The notes below the pieces were generated by a model that was not told the DNA's origin, did not search any database, and was given only the letters and a program-made list of their open reading frames with translations. Made by a program: the position numbers and the translations under genes. A stretch of DNA of 34,987 nucleotides from JBCCFW01 sp039029535 (GTDB lineage: Bacteria; Acidobacteriota; JBCCFW01), in contig JBCCFW010000069.1 in NCBI GenBank assembly GCA_039029535.1, positions 1-34,987 on the forward strand, given 5' to 3'. Positions 18,052-26,768 of this stretch are shown here, piece after piece. Each line of letters begins with the position of its first letter. The stretch's first letter is position 1.

Positions 18052-18087
18052 CCTCCGTAACGCTCCTCCCTTCTCGCGCGGTGTGGT
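18052..18087 (+). promoter_or_regulatory. 36-bp promoter-like block, copy 2
   Basis: Second copy of the block at 13779-13814 (33 of 36 identical, no gaps), 57 nt before ATG 18145. With the hairpin just upstream, it marks the probable start of a second transcript covering CHAT copy 2, the sigma factor, the zinc-finger protein and CHAT copy 3. The leader between block and gene keeps GACACGGCG and a GAGGAG ribosome-binding site. Confidence 0.6.
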
Positions 18088-18144
18088 GATGACAACGGTT
18101 GCTGAGGCGACACGGCGTCGCGGACCAGCCTGAGGAGCGAACTG

Positions 18145-21100
18145 ATGGTGCAAGAGAACCCGAAGCTGCACGTCGTCGACCTGGAAGTCCAGGAATCAGG
18201 CGAGCTGACCATCGCTTGGACGAACGGGCCCGGTCACCAGCGGCGTGTCGTGGGCGCCGACGCGCAGGAGCGGATCGCCCATCTCGTCGCGGCCCTGAAG
18301 ACGGCCGAGGACAAGCGCGATCCCCGTCTCATCGCAGAGCCGCGTCTGGAGCTCGGCCAAGAGCTCTACCGGCTCCTGGACGGAGACGGCGACCGCGTGC
18401 TGGCGCAGCGCTGGCAAGCCGCGACTCAGCAAGGCCAGCCGCTGCGGGTCGTCGTCCGACTGCTCGGTCCGGAGCTCGCGCAGCATCCAGCCGTCGGCTG
18501 GCGCTGGGAGCTGCTGGCCGAGGACCAACGGCATCTCTGTCTCGGGATCGTGCAGGAGCGCATCGACCTGGCCGTGCAGCTCGGAAGAGTGTTGCCGAAG
18601 AAGCCATCGACGCTGCCCACCGGTCAGCTCCGGATTCTCTTCATGGCGTTCTCGCCCGAGGACACGAGACCGGTACTCGACTACGAGGCCGAGGAGGAAG
18701 CCTTCCTCGAGGCGCTCGCCACGCATCAGGAGCAGGGGCGAGTTCAGTTGCGCGTCGTGGAAGAGGGCAACCTCAAGGCCCTGGAACGAGCGCTCGCGAG
18801 GAGCGCCGTCGACATCGTGCACCTCAGCGGCCACGGCAAGATCGCAGCCAACGGTCCGAGGCTCGCGATGGAGAACGAGCTGGGTGACTGCACGCTCGTC
18901 GGTGCGGAGGAGCTGGAGAGGGCGCTCGAACGGGAGCCTCCGCGGCTTGTCGTCATCTCATGCTGCCATTCGACCGAAGGCGGCGGCGGCTTCCCGAGCC
19001 TGGCGGCCGAGCTCGTGGCGGCCGGCGTGGAGTCGGTGATCGGGTGGGTGCGACCTGTCCTCGACGACGTCGCCACTCAGGCCGCCCGGGACTTCTACGA
19101 CCAGTTGTGCCGTGGCCGGAGTGACTCCGAGGCGGTGGGCTTCGCACGCAACGCGCTGCGGAAGGCGGACGAGAAGGCGAGCAAGACCGGCCGGGGATTC
19201 GTGACGGGGGCATGGGGCACCTTGCAGTCCATCGGTCGTGACGGCGCGGGCTTCCGGCTCGACACGAGCTTGGAGGCAGACGCCGAGCCGACGGCGAGCG
19301 AGCTGGCCCACGGCTATCTCGGTGGAAGCGGCAAGGTCCGGATCCTCGAGGAGGGTTTCGTCGGCCGGCGGCGTGAGCTCCAGCGGCTCGTGCGCCTTCT
19401 GCGGACGGGCAAGAGTCGGGACGGGCAGCGTCGGGCCGGTGCGTTGGTCTGGGGGATGAAGGGAGTCGGCAAGAGCTGTCTCGTCGGTCGAGCGGTCGTG
19501 CGGCACGTCGAGGACGTGGGCAGCGGGCACGGGCTGGTCGTCCTGCACGGTCGGATCGACGAGGCTCAGCTGCTCGAGCGTTTCACGGCGGCGGCGGTGC
19601 AGCTTCAGGACGACGAGGCGGAGGCGTTGCTCCAACGCACGGACCTCTCGGTCGCGCAACGCATCGGGCGGTTGCTGGCGAGCCGGTGGTCGAGGAAGCG
19701 TGTCGTCATCATTCTCGACGACTTCGAGCAGAACCTGACCGAACAGGTGTCGGGGCCGGCGCTGGTCGAGCCGTCGGTGGCGGAGTTGCTGGCCGCCCTG
19801 CTGCCGCCGTGTCGTGACGGGGCCCCTGCCCTGCTCGTGACCTCGACGGCGTGTTTCGCGCTGCCGTCGGAAGTCGAGGAGGCGCTCGCGCCGGTGGAGC
19901 TCGGCTCGCTGGAGCTGGCGTCGGTCCGGAAGCTCTGGGTGCGCGGGCGTGGCAAGAAGGGAGAGCTTCACGGGGTTCGCCAGGAGGACTGGGAGACGCT
20001 GGCCGAGCGCTTCGGTCGCAACGCACGCGTGTTGGACTGGGCACGACAGCTCTTCGGTGGGAGCACGCCGGCCGAGGTCTTGACGCTACTCAACGAGGGA
20101 GAAGCACCACCGAAGGGTTGGAAGAACGGTGCAGCAAGCGAAGAAGCGCAGGCGGAGCTCGCGGCCGTGTATCTCCGGAGCCTGGCGTTCTCGCGGGCCG
20201 AGGCGGAGGTCGGCGAGGAGGCACGGACCTTCGTCGAGCGGGCGCGGGTCTACGATCGACCGGTGCCGCGCTCGGCCCTGTCGGGCCTCACCGCGGGTCT
20301 TTCTTTGGACCTGGATGCAGCATTGCCTGCCCTGAGCAATCTCGGACTGCTCGAGGTGGGACGACAGCGCGAGGAGCGAGTCTGGCGCGTGAGCCCGCTT
20401 GTCGTGCCGGAGCTCCGGGCTGGGGGGGCCGAGCGATGGCACGGAGTGGCGGCGGAGCACTGGGAGCGTGCCGCCGAGACGAACGAGGGATGGAGCGTCG
20501 AGCTGACGTTTCTCTGTTGGGAGCATTCTCTGGCTGCCCGCGACGAGCATCGTGCTTCGCGAATGGGACGGATGCTCAAGATGTACCTCTTCCAGCAAGG
20601 GGCTTATCAGCGGAGCGCGGAGCTGGCACGGCGCCATGCTGCTGCCTTCCCGAACTCGGTTCTCGGGCTGCACTGGGTAGGTTCGTGTGAGCGAAACCTT
20701 GGAAGGGTCCAAGGTGGGCTCGAGACAATGAAGCAAGCCATGTGCCGGGCGGAGTCCGTCGAGGTGGACCAGGTCTATCTTCAGTCGCTCCACCACGACC
20801 TGGCGATGGCACATCAGGCTCAAGGGGAGCTGCCGGCCGCTCGAGAGGCGCTGGAGTGTTCGCTCGAGATCCAGGAAGGGCTTGCGAGGACCCAGTCCTC
20901 CGACTACGCCGCGTCCCTCCACCAGCTGGCCGGAGTGCTTCGGGCTCAGGGCGACCTACCAAAAGCAAGGAAGCTCCTCGAACGCTCCCTCGACATCAAG
21001 CGACAGGTCCTCGGAACTGAGCTCCACCCCGAATACGCCGCGTCCCTCCACGCGTTGGCAGCAGTGCTTCAGACTCAGGGCGACCTGCCCGAAGCAAGGA

Positions 21101-21861
21101 AGCTCCTCGAACGCTCGCTCGACATCCAACGACAGGTCCTCGGAACTGAGCTCCACCCCTCCTACTCCGCGTCTCTCCACCAGTTGGCAGGAGTACTGAA
21201 AGCTCAGGGCAACCTACCCGAAGCAAGGAAGCTCCTCGAACGCTCGCTCGACATTGACCGACAGGTCCTCGGAACTGAGCTCCACCCCGAGTACGCCGCG
21301 TCCGTTGCCAACCTCGCAGGTCTCGAGGCAGCCGACGGTCGACTCGAGCAGGCGATCACCCTGGCGCGTCAGGTCATGTCCATCCAGGGGAAGGTCTTCG
21401 GCACGTTCGAGCACCCCAACGTCGCCGAGAACGAGATGAACCTCGCGGCTTTCTTGATCGAGTCCGGGCAGCAAGAAGAGGGTCAGCAGCATGCCCAGCA
21501 CGCCATCGCCGTCTTGAAGCGGATGGCACCCAACCATCCCATCCTCCAGCAGCTCGGCATGGCTGGCGGTCCGACCCCGAGCGAGGGGGGACTCGACTTT
21601 GCGCCGCTCTTCCAGGCGACGCTCGCCGCCCGCGCGGGCAAGCAAGTGCTTCCTGACGAAATGCTTGAGCTCCTCGACAACATGGCAGAGGCCGGCGACG
21701 TGCCTGCTGCCATCGCGAGCTTCCTTCGGACCGTCGCCCAGCCCGGCCAACGACCTGTCATCCCTGAAGGCCTCCCTGAGGAGCTGACCGTCGGCCTCCG
21801 TCAAGCGACTGAGGTGCTCATCCAGATCGACGCCCAGTTGGCCGAGGCGAACGGCTCGTGA
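18145..21861 (+). CDS. CHAT protease-STAND NTPase-TPR protein, copy 2
   Basis: 1,238 residues; GAGGAG precedes ATG 18145. It is a close paralogue of copy 1 over the N-terminal, CHAT and NTPase parts: catalytic H230 in SGHG, C274 in ISCCHS, Walker A GMKGVGKS at 437-444, Walker B VVIILDDFEQN. It is shorter because it has only three of the near-identical 43-residue TPR units (20926-21312) where copy 1 has six. The segment between NTPase and TPRs (about residues 760-925) differs strongly from copy 1, while the C-terminal domain (EGLPEELTVGLRQATE) is again conserved. Its stop overlaps the sigma-factor GTG by 4 nt, so the protease and sigma factor are translationally coupled. All catalytic residues look intact. 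Confidence 0.92.
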   Translation: MVQENPKLHVVDLEVQESGELTIAWTNGPGHQRRVVGADAQERIAHLVAALKTAEDKRDPRLIAEPRLELGQELYRLLDGDGDRVLAQRWQAATQQGQPLRVVVRLLGPELAQHPAVGWRWELLAEDQRHLCLGIVQERIDLAVQLGRVLPKKPSTLPTGQLRILFMAFSPEDTRPVLDYEAEEEAFLEALATHQEQGRVQLRVVEEGNLKALERALARSAVDIVHLSGHGKIAANGPRLAMENELGDCTLVGAEELERALEREPPRLVVISCCHSTEGGGGFPSLAAELVAAGVESVIGWVRPVLDDVATQAARDFYDQLCRGRSDSEAVGFARNALRKADEKASKTGRGFVTGAWGTLQSIGRDGAGFRLDTSLEADAEPTASELAHGYLGGSGKVRILEEGFVGRRRELQRLVRLLRTGKSRDGQRRAGALVWGMKGVGKSCLVGRAVVRHVEDVGSGHGLVVLHGRIDEAQLLERFTAAAVQLQDDEAEALLQRTDLSVAQRIGRLLASRWSRKRVVIILDDFEQNLTEQVSGPALVEPSVAELLAALLPPCRDGAPALLVTSTACFALPSEVEEALAPVELGSLELASVRKLWVRGRGKKGELHGVRQEDWETLAERFGRNARVLDWARQLFGGSTPAEVLTLLNEGEAPPKGWKNGAASEEAQAELAAVYLRSLAFSRAEAEVGEEARTFVERARVYDRPVPRSALSGLTAGLSLDLDAALPALSNLGLLEVGRQREERVWRVSPLVVPELRAGGAERWHGVAAEHWERAAETNEGWSVELTFLCWEHSLAARDEHRASRMGRMLKMYLFQQGAYQRSAELARRHAAAFPNSVLGLHWVGSCERNLGRVQGGLETMKQAMCRAESVEVDQVYLQSLHHDLAMAHQAQGELPAAREALECSLEIQEGLARTQSSDYAASLHQLAGVLRAQGDLPKARKLLERSLDIKRQVLGTELHPEYAASLHALAAVLQTQGDLPEARKLLERSLDIQRQVLGTELHPSYSASLHQLAGVLKAQGNLPEARKLLERSLDIDRQVLGTELHPEYAASVANLAGLEAADGRLEQAITLARQVMSIQGKVFGTFEHPNVAENEMNLAAFLIESGQQEEGQQHAQHAIAVLKRMAPNHPILQQLGMAGGPTPSEGGLDFAPLFQATLAARAGKQVLPDEMLELLDNMAEAGDVPAAIASFLRTVAQPGQRPVIPEGLPEELTVGLRQATEVLIQIDAQLAEANGS
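20926..21312 (+). repeat. Three tandem 129-bp TPR repeats in CHAT copy 2
   Basis: Units start at 20926, 21055 and 21184 and encode the same 43-residue motif as in copy 1. DNA identity to copy 1 units is very high (for example GAAGCAAGGAAGCTCCTCGA in both arrays), higher than in the neighbouring sensor segment. This suggests recent exchange or homogenisation between the arrays. A divergent unit follows at 21313. Confidence 0.85.
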
Positions 21862-22529
21862 CACTCCGCGACCACTGGCTCACCTGGGCTTCCACGAAAG
21901 CGCGAGCCTCGGCACCCGACGACGACCTCCTCCGTCGTCTCCGCCGAGCCCTCACCTCACATCTCCCCGCCCCACTCGGCCCGCCCCGAGGCAGCAAGAC
22001 CACGTCCCGCGACCCCCTCGCCTCCTACCTCTCCGGCGACCCCGACGCCTTCCACGACATCGTCGAGGAGCACGCCGGCCGTCTCCACGCCTGGGCCCGA
22101 CGCAAGATTGGCAATCAGGCCGACGACGCGCTCCAGGAGGCCTTCCTCGCCCTCATCGAGAAGGCTCCTACCCTCGAGCCCGACACCGACCTCGGCGCCT
22201 GGCTCTTCGGTGCCGTGCGCTACGAGGTCCTCCGACGTCAGCGCGAGCGCTACCGGCGCGAGCCGGTCCCCCTCGACGCTCTCCCGGAACCCAGCTCGCC
22301 CGAGTGGCAGCTCGACCGCGTCCTCATCAATGAACGGCGTGAGCAGGTCCTCACCGCCCTCGAAGCCAGCCCCAACGTCCTCGAGCAAGAGGTCCTCTTC
22401 CTCACCTTCGATGAGGACCTCGCCCCCAAGGACATCGCCCGACGTCTCGACCTCACCGCCAACCACGTCCGGCAGCTCAAGTTCCGCGCCATCAAGACGG
22501 TCCGCAAGGCCCTGGGGCTCAGCTCATGA
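21858..22529 (+). CDS. ECF-type sigma-70 family RNA polymerase sigma factor
   Basis: 223 residues from GTG 21858, which overlaps the CHAT-2 stop (GTGA). Sigma region 2 spans about 55-130 (DPDAFHDIVEEHAGRLHAWA, ADDALQEAFLALIEK, LGAWLFGAVRYEVLRRQRER). Region 4 spans about 163-219 with the HTH APKDIARRLDLTANHVRQLK. No regions 1 or 3 are present, so it is an ECF-type factor that directs RNA polymerase to a small regulon. A 50-residue N-terminal extension before region 2 (Arg/Ser/Pro-rich) is longer than usual for ECF factors and could be regulatory. It sits between two protease genes and next to a zinc-finger anti-sigma candidate. Its likely targets are the two 36-bp blocks upstream; this is inferred. 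Confidence 0.92.
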   Translation: MTLRDHWLTWASTKARASAPDDDLLRRLRRALTSHLPAPLGPPRGSKTTSRDPLASYLSGDPDAFHDIVEEHAGRLHAWARRKIGNQADDALQEAFLALIEKAPTLEPDTDLGAWLFGAVRYEVLRRQRERYRREPVPLDALPEPSSPEWQLDRVLINERREQVLTALEASPNVLEQEVLFLTFDEDLAPKDIARRLDLTANHVRQLKFRAIKTVRKALGLSS

Positions 22530-22735
22530 CCAGGCCGGCCTGCCGGGACCACGCCCTCGGACGTCGTCTCCGTCAGCACGCACCCGACAAGCTCCCGCCC
22601 GCGCTCCAACGACACGCCGACACCTGCCTCGCCTGCGCGGCCTGGCTCCGTGAGCTCGAGCAGGTGACCGCCGACCAGAGCCCGGCGCCGCGGAGGCTCA
22701 CGCGTCAGCTCCTCGAGCTGAGCCGGCGTCGGTAG
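22526..22735 (+). CDS. Small soluble zinc-finger protein, probable anti-sigma factor
   Basis: 69 residues. The ATG overlaps the sigma stop by 4 nt (ATGA), the usual coupling of sigma/anti-sigma pairs. It carries H30-X3-C34-X2-C37, the ZAS (zinc-binding anti-sigma) signature, with C6 or H9 available as the fourth ligand. The rest is helical and basic at the C-terminus. There is no membrane segment, so unlike many anti-sigmas it cannot sense across the membrane; a cytoplasmic signal or partner is needed for release. The neighbouring CHAT proteases are obvious candidates. ZAS function is inferred from motif, size and position. Confidence 0.75.
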   Translation: MTRPACRDHALGRRLRQHAPDKLPPALQRHADTCLACAAWLRELEQVTADQSPAPRRLTRQLLELSRRR

Positions 22736-22739
22736 CCCG

Positions 22740-25700
22740 GTGATCCGACTCGTCGACCTCGAGCAGAGCAAGGACGGGGCACTCAGCGTCTCGTGGCCAG
22801 AGAGCTCCGACACTCCCCCACGAGGCATCGACGCCGACACGCGGACGGAGATCGAGCGACTCGTCGCCAACGTGCGAACCGCCGAGGACGCGGGACATCC
22901 CAGCGCCATCGTCACGCACCGACTCACGCTCGGTCGGGCGCTCGTGCAGCTCCTCGAAACAGGAAAGCCGGGTGTCATCCAGCACCACCGTCGGCAGGCT
23001 GCGGAAGCCGGTGAGTCGCTACGACTGGTCGTTCGCCTTCTCGGCCCCGCTGACAACCTTGCCTCACACCCCGCGCTCGGCTGGCGTTGGGAGCTTTTGG
23101 CCGACGACGACGGTCACCTCGTGCTTGCAGCACCGGACTCGAGGGTCGACGTCGTCACCCAGCTCGGCTCAGCCACGCCGAGCGTACCGAAGACGCTCCC
23201 GACCAGCCAGCTCCGCGTTCTCTTCATGGCCTTCTCTCCGGACGGGCCCACCGCCGTCCTGGATCACGAGGCTGAAGAAGACGCGATCCTCGACGTGCTC
23301 TCCGACGAGCTCGTCGCCGGTCGGGCCCGTCTCCGGGTCGTCGAGGACGGCACTCTCCTCGGCCTGGCCGGCCTGCTCGACGCCGGCCCCGCCGACGTCG
23401 TGCATCTCAGCGGACACGGGGTCCTCACTCCCAAGGGACCACGACTCGTCATGGAAGACGAGCTCGGCGAGCCCCATCACGTCGGGCCCGATGAGCTCTG
23501 GCGCGTGCTCGGCGACCGGACCTCTCCCCCACGGCTCGTCTTCTTGTCCTGCTGTCACTCGGCCGACACCACCGGCGGCTTCCCCAGCCTGGCCGGTCAC
23601 CTGGTCGCCGCCGGTGTCGAGACCGTCGTGGGCTGGGCGCGACCGGTGCGGGACGACGTGGCGACCGCCACCGCTGCCGATCTCTACGCGGCCCTGTGCC
23701 GGGGACTCAGTCTCCCGGATGCCGTGGCGCTCGCCTGGGTTCGTCTCCGGGAGCGCGACGCGGCAGCCGAGCAACGGGGTGAGCTGACGCTCCATCCCTG
23801 GGCCACCCTGCAAGTGCTCACGCGTGACGGCACCGGCTTCCGGCTCGATCCGCGAAGCGACGTGCCGGACGTCCCCATCGACGAGGAAGCCCGGCACGGT
23901 TCACTGGCCGGTGCGAGTCGGGTCCGCGTCCTCGAGCGAGGCTTCGTGGGCCGTCGCCGTCCGACACAGCAGCTCGTTCGCCTGCTGCGCACGGGTTGTG
24001 ACTCTGACGGACGAGCACGTGCCGGGGCCGTGGTTTGGGGAATGAAGGGCGTCGGCAAGAGCTGTCTCGCCGGTCGTGCCTTGCAGCGCCATCTCGATGA
24101 GACGGGACGGGCGCTGGCCGTGCTGCATGGTCGACTCGATGAAGCCTCGCTCATGGCGAGCTTCTCGGAGGTGGCGAGAGAGCTCGGTGACGCATCCGCA
24201 GAAGAGTGGCTTCACGGTGGACCGGGCGAGGTCGTCGAGCGCGTGGCGACGTTGCTTCGCGAACGCTGGACCGAGCCGGGGGTCGTCGTGCTCCTCGACG
24301 ACTTCGAGCAGAACCTCGAGGAGCGAGAGTCGGGACCGGCCGGCGTGTCCCCGCTGGCGAGTGACTTCCTGGCGGCCGTGCTGCCGACCTGTCGTGAGGG
24401 ACGCTCGTCACTCATCGTCACGACGACCGCGTGCTTCGAGCTGCCGGACGAGCTCGACGATGCGCTCCTCACGGTGGAGCTGGGTGGCCTGGGCGGCGCG
24501 TCCATCCGCAAGCTCTGGGTGCGTGGTCGTGACGAGCATGGCCAGCTCGGAGGACTGCGCCCCGGAGCGTGGCTCGACCTGGCAGATCGTCTCGGGCGCA
24601 ACGCCCGCGTGCTCGACTGGGCCCGTCAGCTCCTCGGCGGTAGCACGCCGCAAGCCGCAGCTGCTCTCTTGACTGCCGATGAGACGCTCTTTCGCCCAGA
24701 GGGCGACGAGCGTCGGCAGGTCGAGCTCGCCACGCTCTATCTTCGAACACTCGCCTTCGCGCGAGCGAGTGACCTCGTGAGCTCTGACGCCGAGACCTTC
24801 GTCCAGCGAGCCTGGGTCTACGACCGCCCCGTGCCGCAAGAGGCTTTCGAGGGTCTGACGGCCGGGCTCGACCTGGATCTCGCTCGCCACCTCCCGGCCC
24901 TGGCCAACCTCGGGCTGCTCGAGGTCAGCAACGAGCAAGGAGTCCGAAGCTGGCGAGTGAGCCCGCTGGTGGAGCCCAGCTATCGGGCGTCCGAGCCCGA
25001 GCGCTGGCACGAGAAGGCCTCGGAGTTCTGGGAGAAGCACTCCCAGGTCGAGGGCGGCTTGCTGACCGAGCGCTGGGAGCTCGCCTGGAGACACGCTGTC
25101 GAGGCCCGAGCCGAGAGCCGAGCAGAGCGTCTCGCCGAGTCCTTCAAGAGCTACCTCCACTCGCGGGGTTTCTATCAGTACGGCGCGTACCTCGCCGAAC
25201 GTCATCGTCGGGTGTTTCCCGACTCGATCTTTGCTCTCCGATGGGCCGGCAACGCCGAGCTTCATGCTGGCCGCGCGGCGGAGGGACTCGCGTTGCTCCA
25301 CCGTGCCCTCGAGACGGCCGAGAAGACCGGAGTCGGCGGGCTCGCTCTCGGCAAGGTCCTTCACGAGCTGGCCATCGCGCTGCGACGGCAAGGAGATCTC
25401 GCGGTCGCCCAGCACCACCTCGAGCGTTGCTTGGAGCTGCAGCGACAGTCGGAGGAAGGCGAGCAGTCCGCCACTCTCCACGCGCTCGCGGGGGTGTTGC
25501 GCGAGCTCGGCGACCTGAGCGGCGCCCGTCAGCGACTCGAGCGGGCGCTGGAGCTCGAGCCACCGGTGACGCCTGATTCCGCCAACCCGGGGCACGTGCT
25601 CGGCCGCATCGAGACCCTCCGCTCCCTGGCCGGCCTCCTTCACGCCCAGGGCGATCTCGCAGGCGCCCGCCGTCATCTCGAGCACTGCGTCGAGGCGGAG

Positions 25701-26762
25701 CTGGCCGCCTACGGCACGGAACAGCACCCTGGGCATGCCAACACCCTCCACTCCTTGTCACACGTGCTGATGCACCAGGATGAGCTGGCGGAGTCACGAC
25801 GGCTCGTCGAGAAGTCGAGTGAGATCCTCCTGCGATGTCTCGGCACCGACCGGCATCCGGAGTTCGTGTCGAGCCTTCAAGCCCAGGCCGTCGTTCTCCA
25901 GGCCCAGGGCGATCTCGGCGCCGCGCGAGCCTGCCTCGAACGCTGTCTCGAGCTCGGCCGGGACCTCTTCGGCGGCGCGCCTCACCCCACGATGGCCGAC
26001 TGTCTCCACACCTTGGCGGTCGTGCTGCGGGACCTCCGTGAGCTGAGCGAAGCCCGACGCTGCTGTGAGGAGGCCCTGACGATGACGACCGACCGGAGTC
26101 TCGATCGTGGCGACATGCTCGAGACCCTGGCTGGCATCCTCGAGCGGCTGCGTGAGGTGAGCGCGGCGAGGACCACCCTGAAGCAGGCACTGGGACTGCA
26201 GGAGGCCGCCCGCGGGACTCGAGACCGTGCCAACTGGGCCGACGCCACCGTCCGGCTGGCGCGCCTCGAGCTTCGAGACGGTGAGACCATGAGCGCGCTC
26301 GAGCACTTCGAGCAGGCGCTGGACGTCCGACGTCGTCTCCTCGGCCCGGACAGCATCAAGACGGCCGAGACAGAGTGGGAAATCGCGGACCTGCTGACGA
26401 CCATCGGTGCGGTCGACGAGGCCTTCCCGCCCCGTGACCATGCCGTCGCCGTGCTGGCTCGGCAGGTTCCCGAGCACCGACTCTTGCAAGCTGGTGAGCG
26501 GATTCGTGGCTCGGCCGAAGCGCCCGGCTGCGAGCTGCACGAGTTCAACTTCTTGCTGAAGACCTGTCTCGTCGTGCGGACGCACGAGCGAGGCTGGCCG
26601 ACGTGGCTGAAACAGCGCCTGAAGTCGCTGGCCCGCGAGGACGCGCGCCTCGTGCGGTTCCTCGCCGAAGCGAGTCAGCCCGGCTGCCGCGCCGAGCCTC
26701 CGGCGACGTTCCCACCTGCGCTGGCAGCCGAGCTCAGGGGCGTGTTCGCCGACCTGCCCTGA
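22740..26762 (+). CDS. CHAT protease-STAND NTPase-TPR protein, copy 3 (divergent)
   Basis: 1,340 residues from GTG 22740, 4 nt after the zinc-finger stop. It has the same order of domains: N-terminal region; CHAT with S224-G-H226-G and LSCCHS (C272); FVGRRRPTQQ; Walker A GMKGVGKS 434-441; Walker B VVVLLDDFEQN; helical region (about 745-870); TPRs from about 870 to 1250; and a shortened relative of the C-terminal domain. It is clearly more divergent than copies 1 and 2 are from each other. Its TPRs are degenerate rather than near-identical (for example LAGLLHAQGDLAGARRHLEH). It ends 6 nt from the convergent ureohydrolase stop. The different sensor with conserved effector suggests a different trigger feeding the same output. 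Confidence 0.92.
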   Translation: MIRLVDLEQSKDGALSVSWPESSDTPPRGIDADTRTEIERLVANVRTAEDAGHPSAIVTHRLTLGRALVQLLETGKPGVIQHHRRQAAEAGESLRLVVRLLGPADNLASHPALGWRWELLADDDGHLVLAAPDSRVDVVTQLGSATPSVPKTLPTSQLRVLFMAFSPDGPTAVLDHEAEEDAILDVLSDELVAGRARLRVVEDGTLLGLAGLLDAGPADVVHLSGHGVLTPKGPRLVMEDELGEPHHVGPDELWRVLGDRTSPPRLVFLSCCHSADTTGGFPSLAGHLVAAGVETVVGWARPVRDDVATATAADLYAALCRGLSLPDAVALAWVRLRERDAAAEQRGELTLHPWATLQVLTRDGTGFRLDPRSDVPDVPIDEEARHGSLAGASRVRVLERGFVGRRRPTQQLVRLLRTGCDSDGRARAGAVVWGMKGVGKSCLAGRALQRHLDETGRALAVLHGRLDEASLMASFSEVARELGDASAEEWLHGGPGEVVERVATLLRERWTEPGVVVLLDDFEQNLEERESGPAGVSPLASDFLAAVLPTCREGRSSLIVTTTACFELPDELDDALLTVELGGLGGASIRKLWVRGRDEHGQLGGLRPGAWLDLADRLGRNARVLDWARQLLGGSTPQAAAALLTADETLFRPEGDERRQVELATLYLRTLAFARASDLVSSDAETFVQRAWVYDRPVPQEAFEGLTAGLDLDLARHLPALANLGLLEVSNEQGVRSWRVSPLVEPSYRASEPERWHEKASEFWEKHSQVEGGLLTERWELAWRHAVEARAESRAERLAESFKSYLHSRGFYQYGAYLAERHRRVFPDSIFALRWAGNAELHAGRAAEGLALLHRALETAEKTGVGGLALGKVLHELAIALRRQGDLAVAQHHLERCLELQRQSEEGEQSATLHALAGVLRELGDLSGARQRLERALELEPPVTPDSANPGHVLGRIETLRSLAGLLHAQGDLAGARRHLEHCVEAELAAYGTEQHPGHANTLHSLSHVLMHQDELAESRRLVEKSSEILLRCLGTDRHPEFVSSLQAQAVVLQAQGDLGAARACLERCLELGRDLFGGAPHPTMADCLHTLAVVLRDLRELSEARRCCEEALTMTTDRSLDRGDMLETLAGILERLREVSAARTTLKQALGLQEAARGTRDRANWADATVRLARLELRDGETMSALEHFEQALDVRRRLLGPDSIKTAETEWEIADLLTTIGAVDEAFPPRDHAVAVLARQVPEHRLLQAGERIRGSAEAPGCELHEFNFLLKTCLVVRTHERGWPTWLKQRLKSLAREDARLVRFLAEASQPGCRAEPPATFPPALAAELRGVFADLP

Positions 26763-26768
26763 CGAAGC

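Noticed and set aside
13866..26762. Bacterial gasdermin system with CHAT protease
   Set aside because: No small membrane-pore-forming gasdermin-like gene is next to the proteases; the small neighbours are a sigma factor and a zinc-finger protein.
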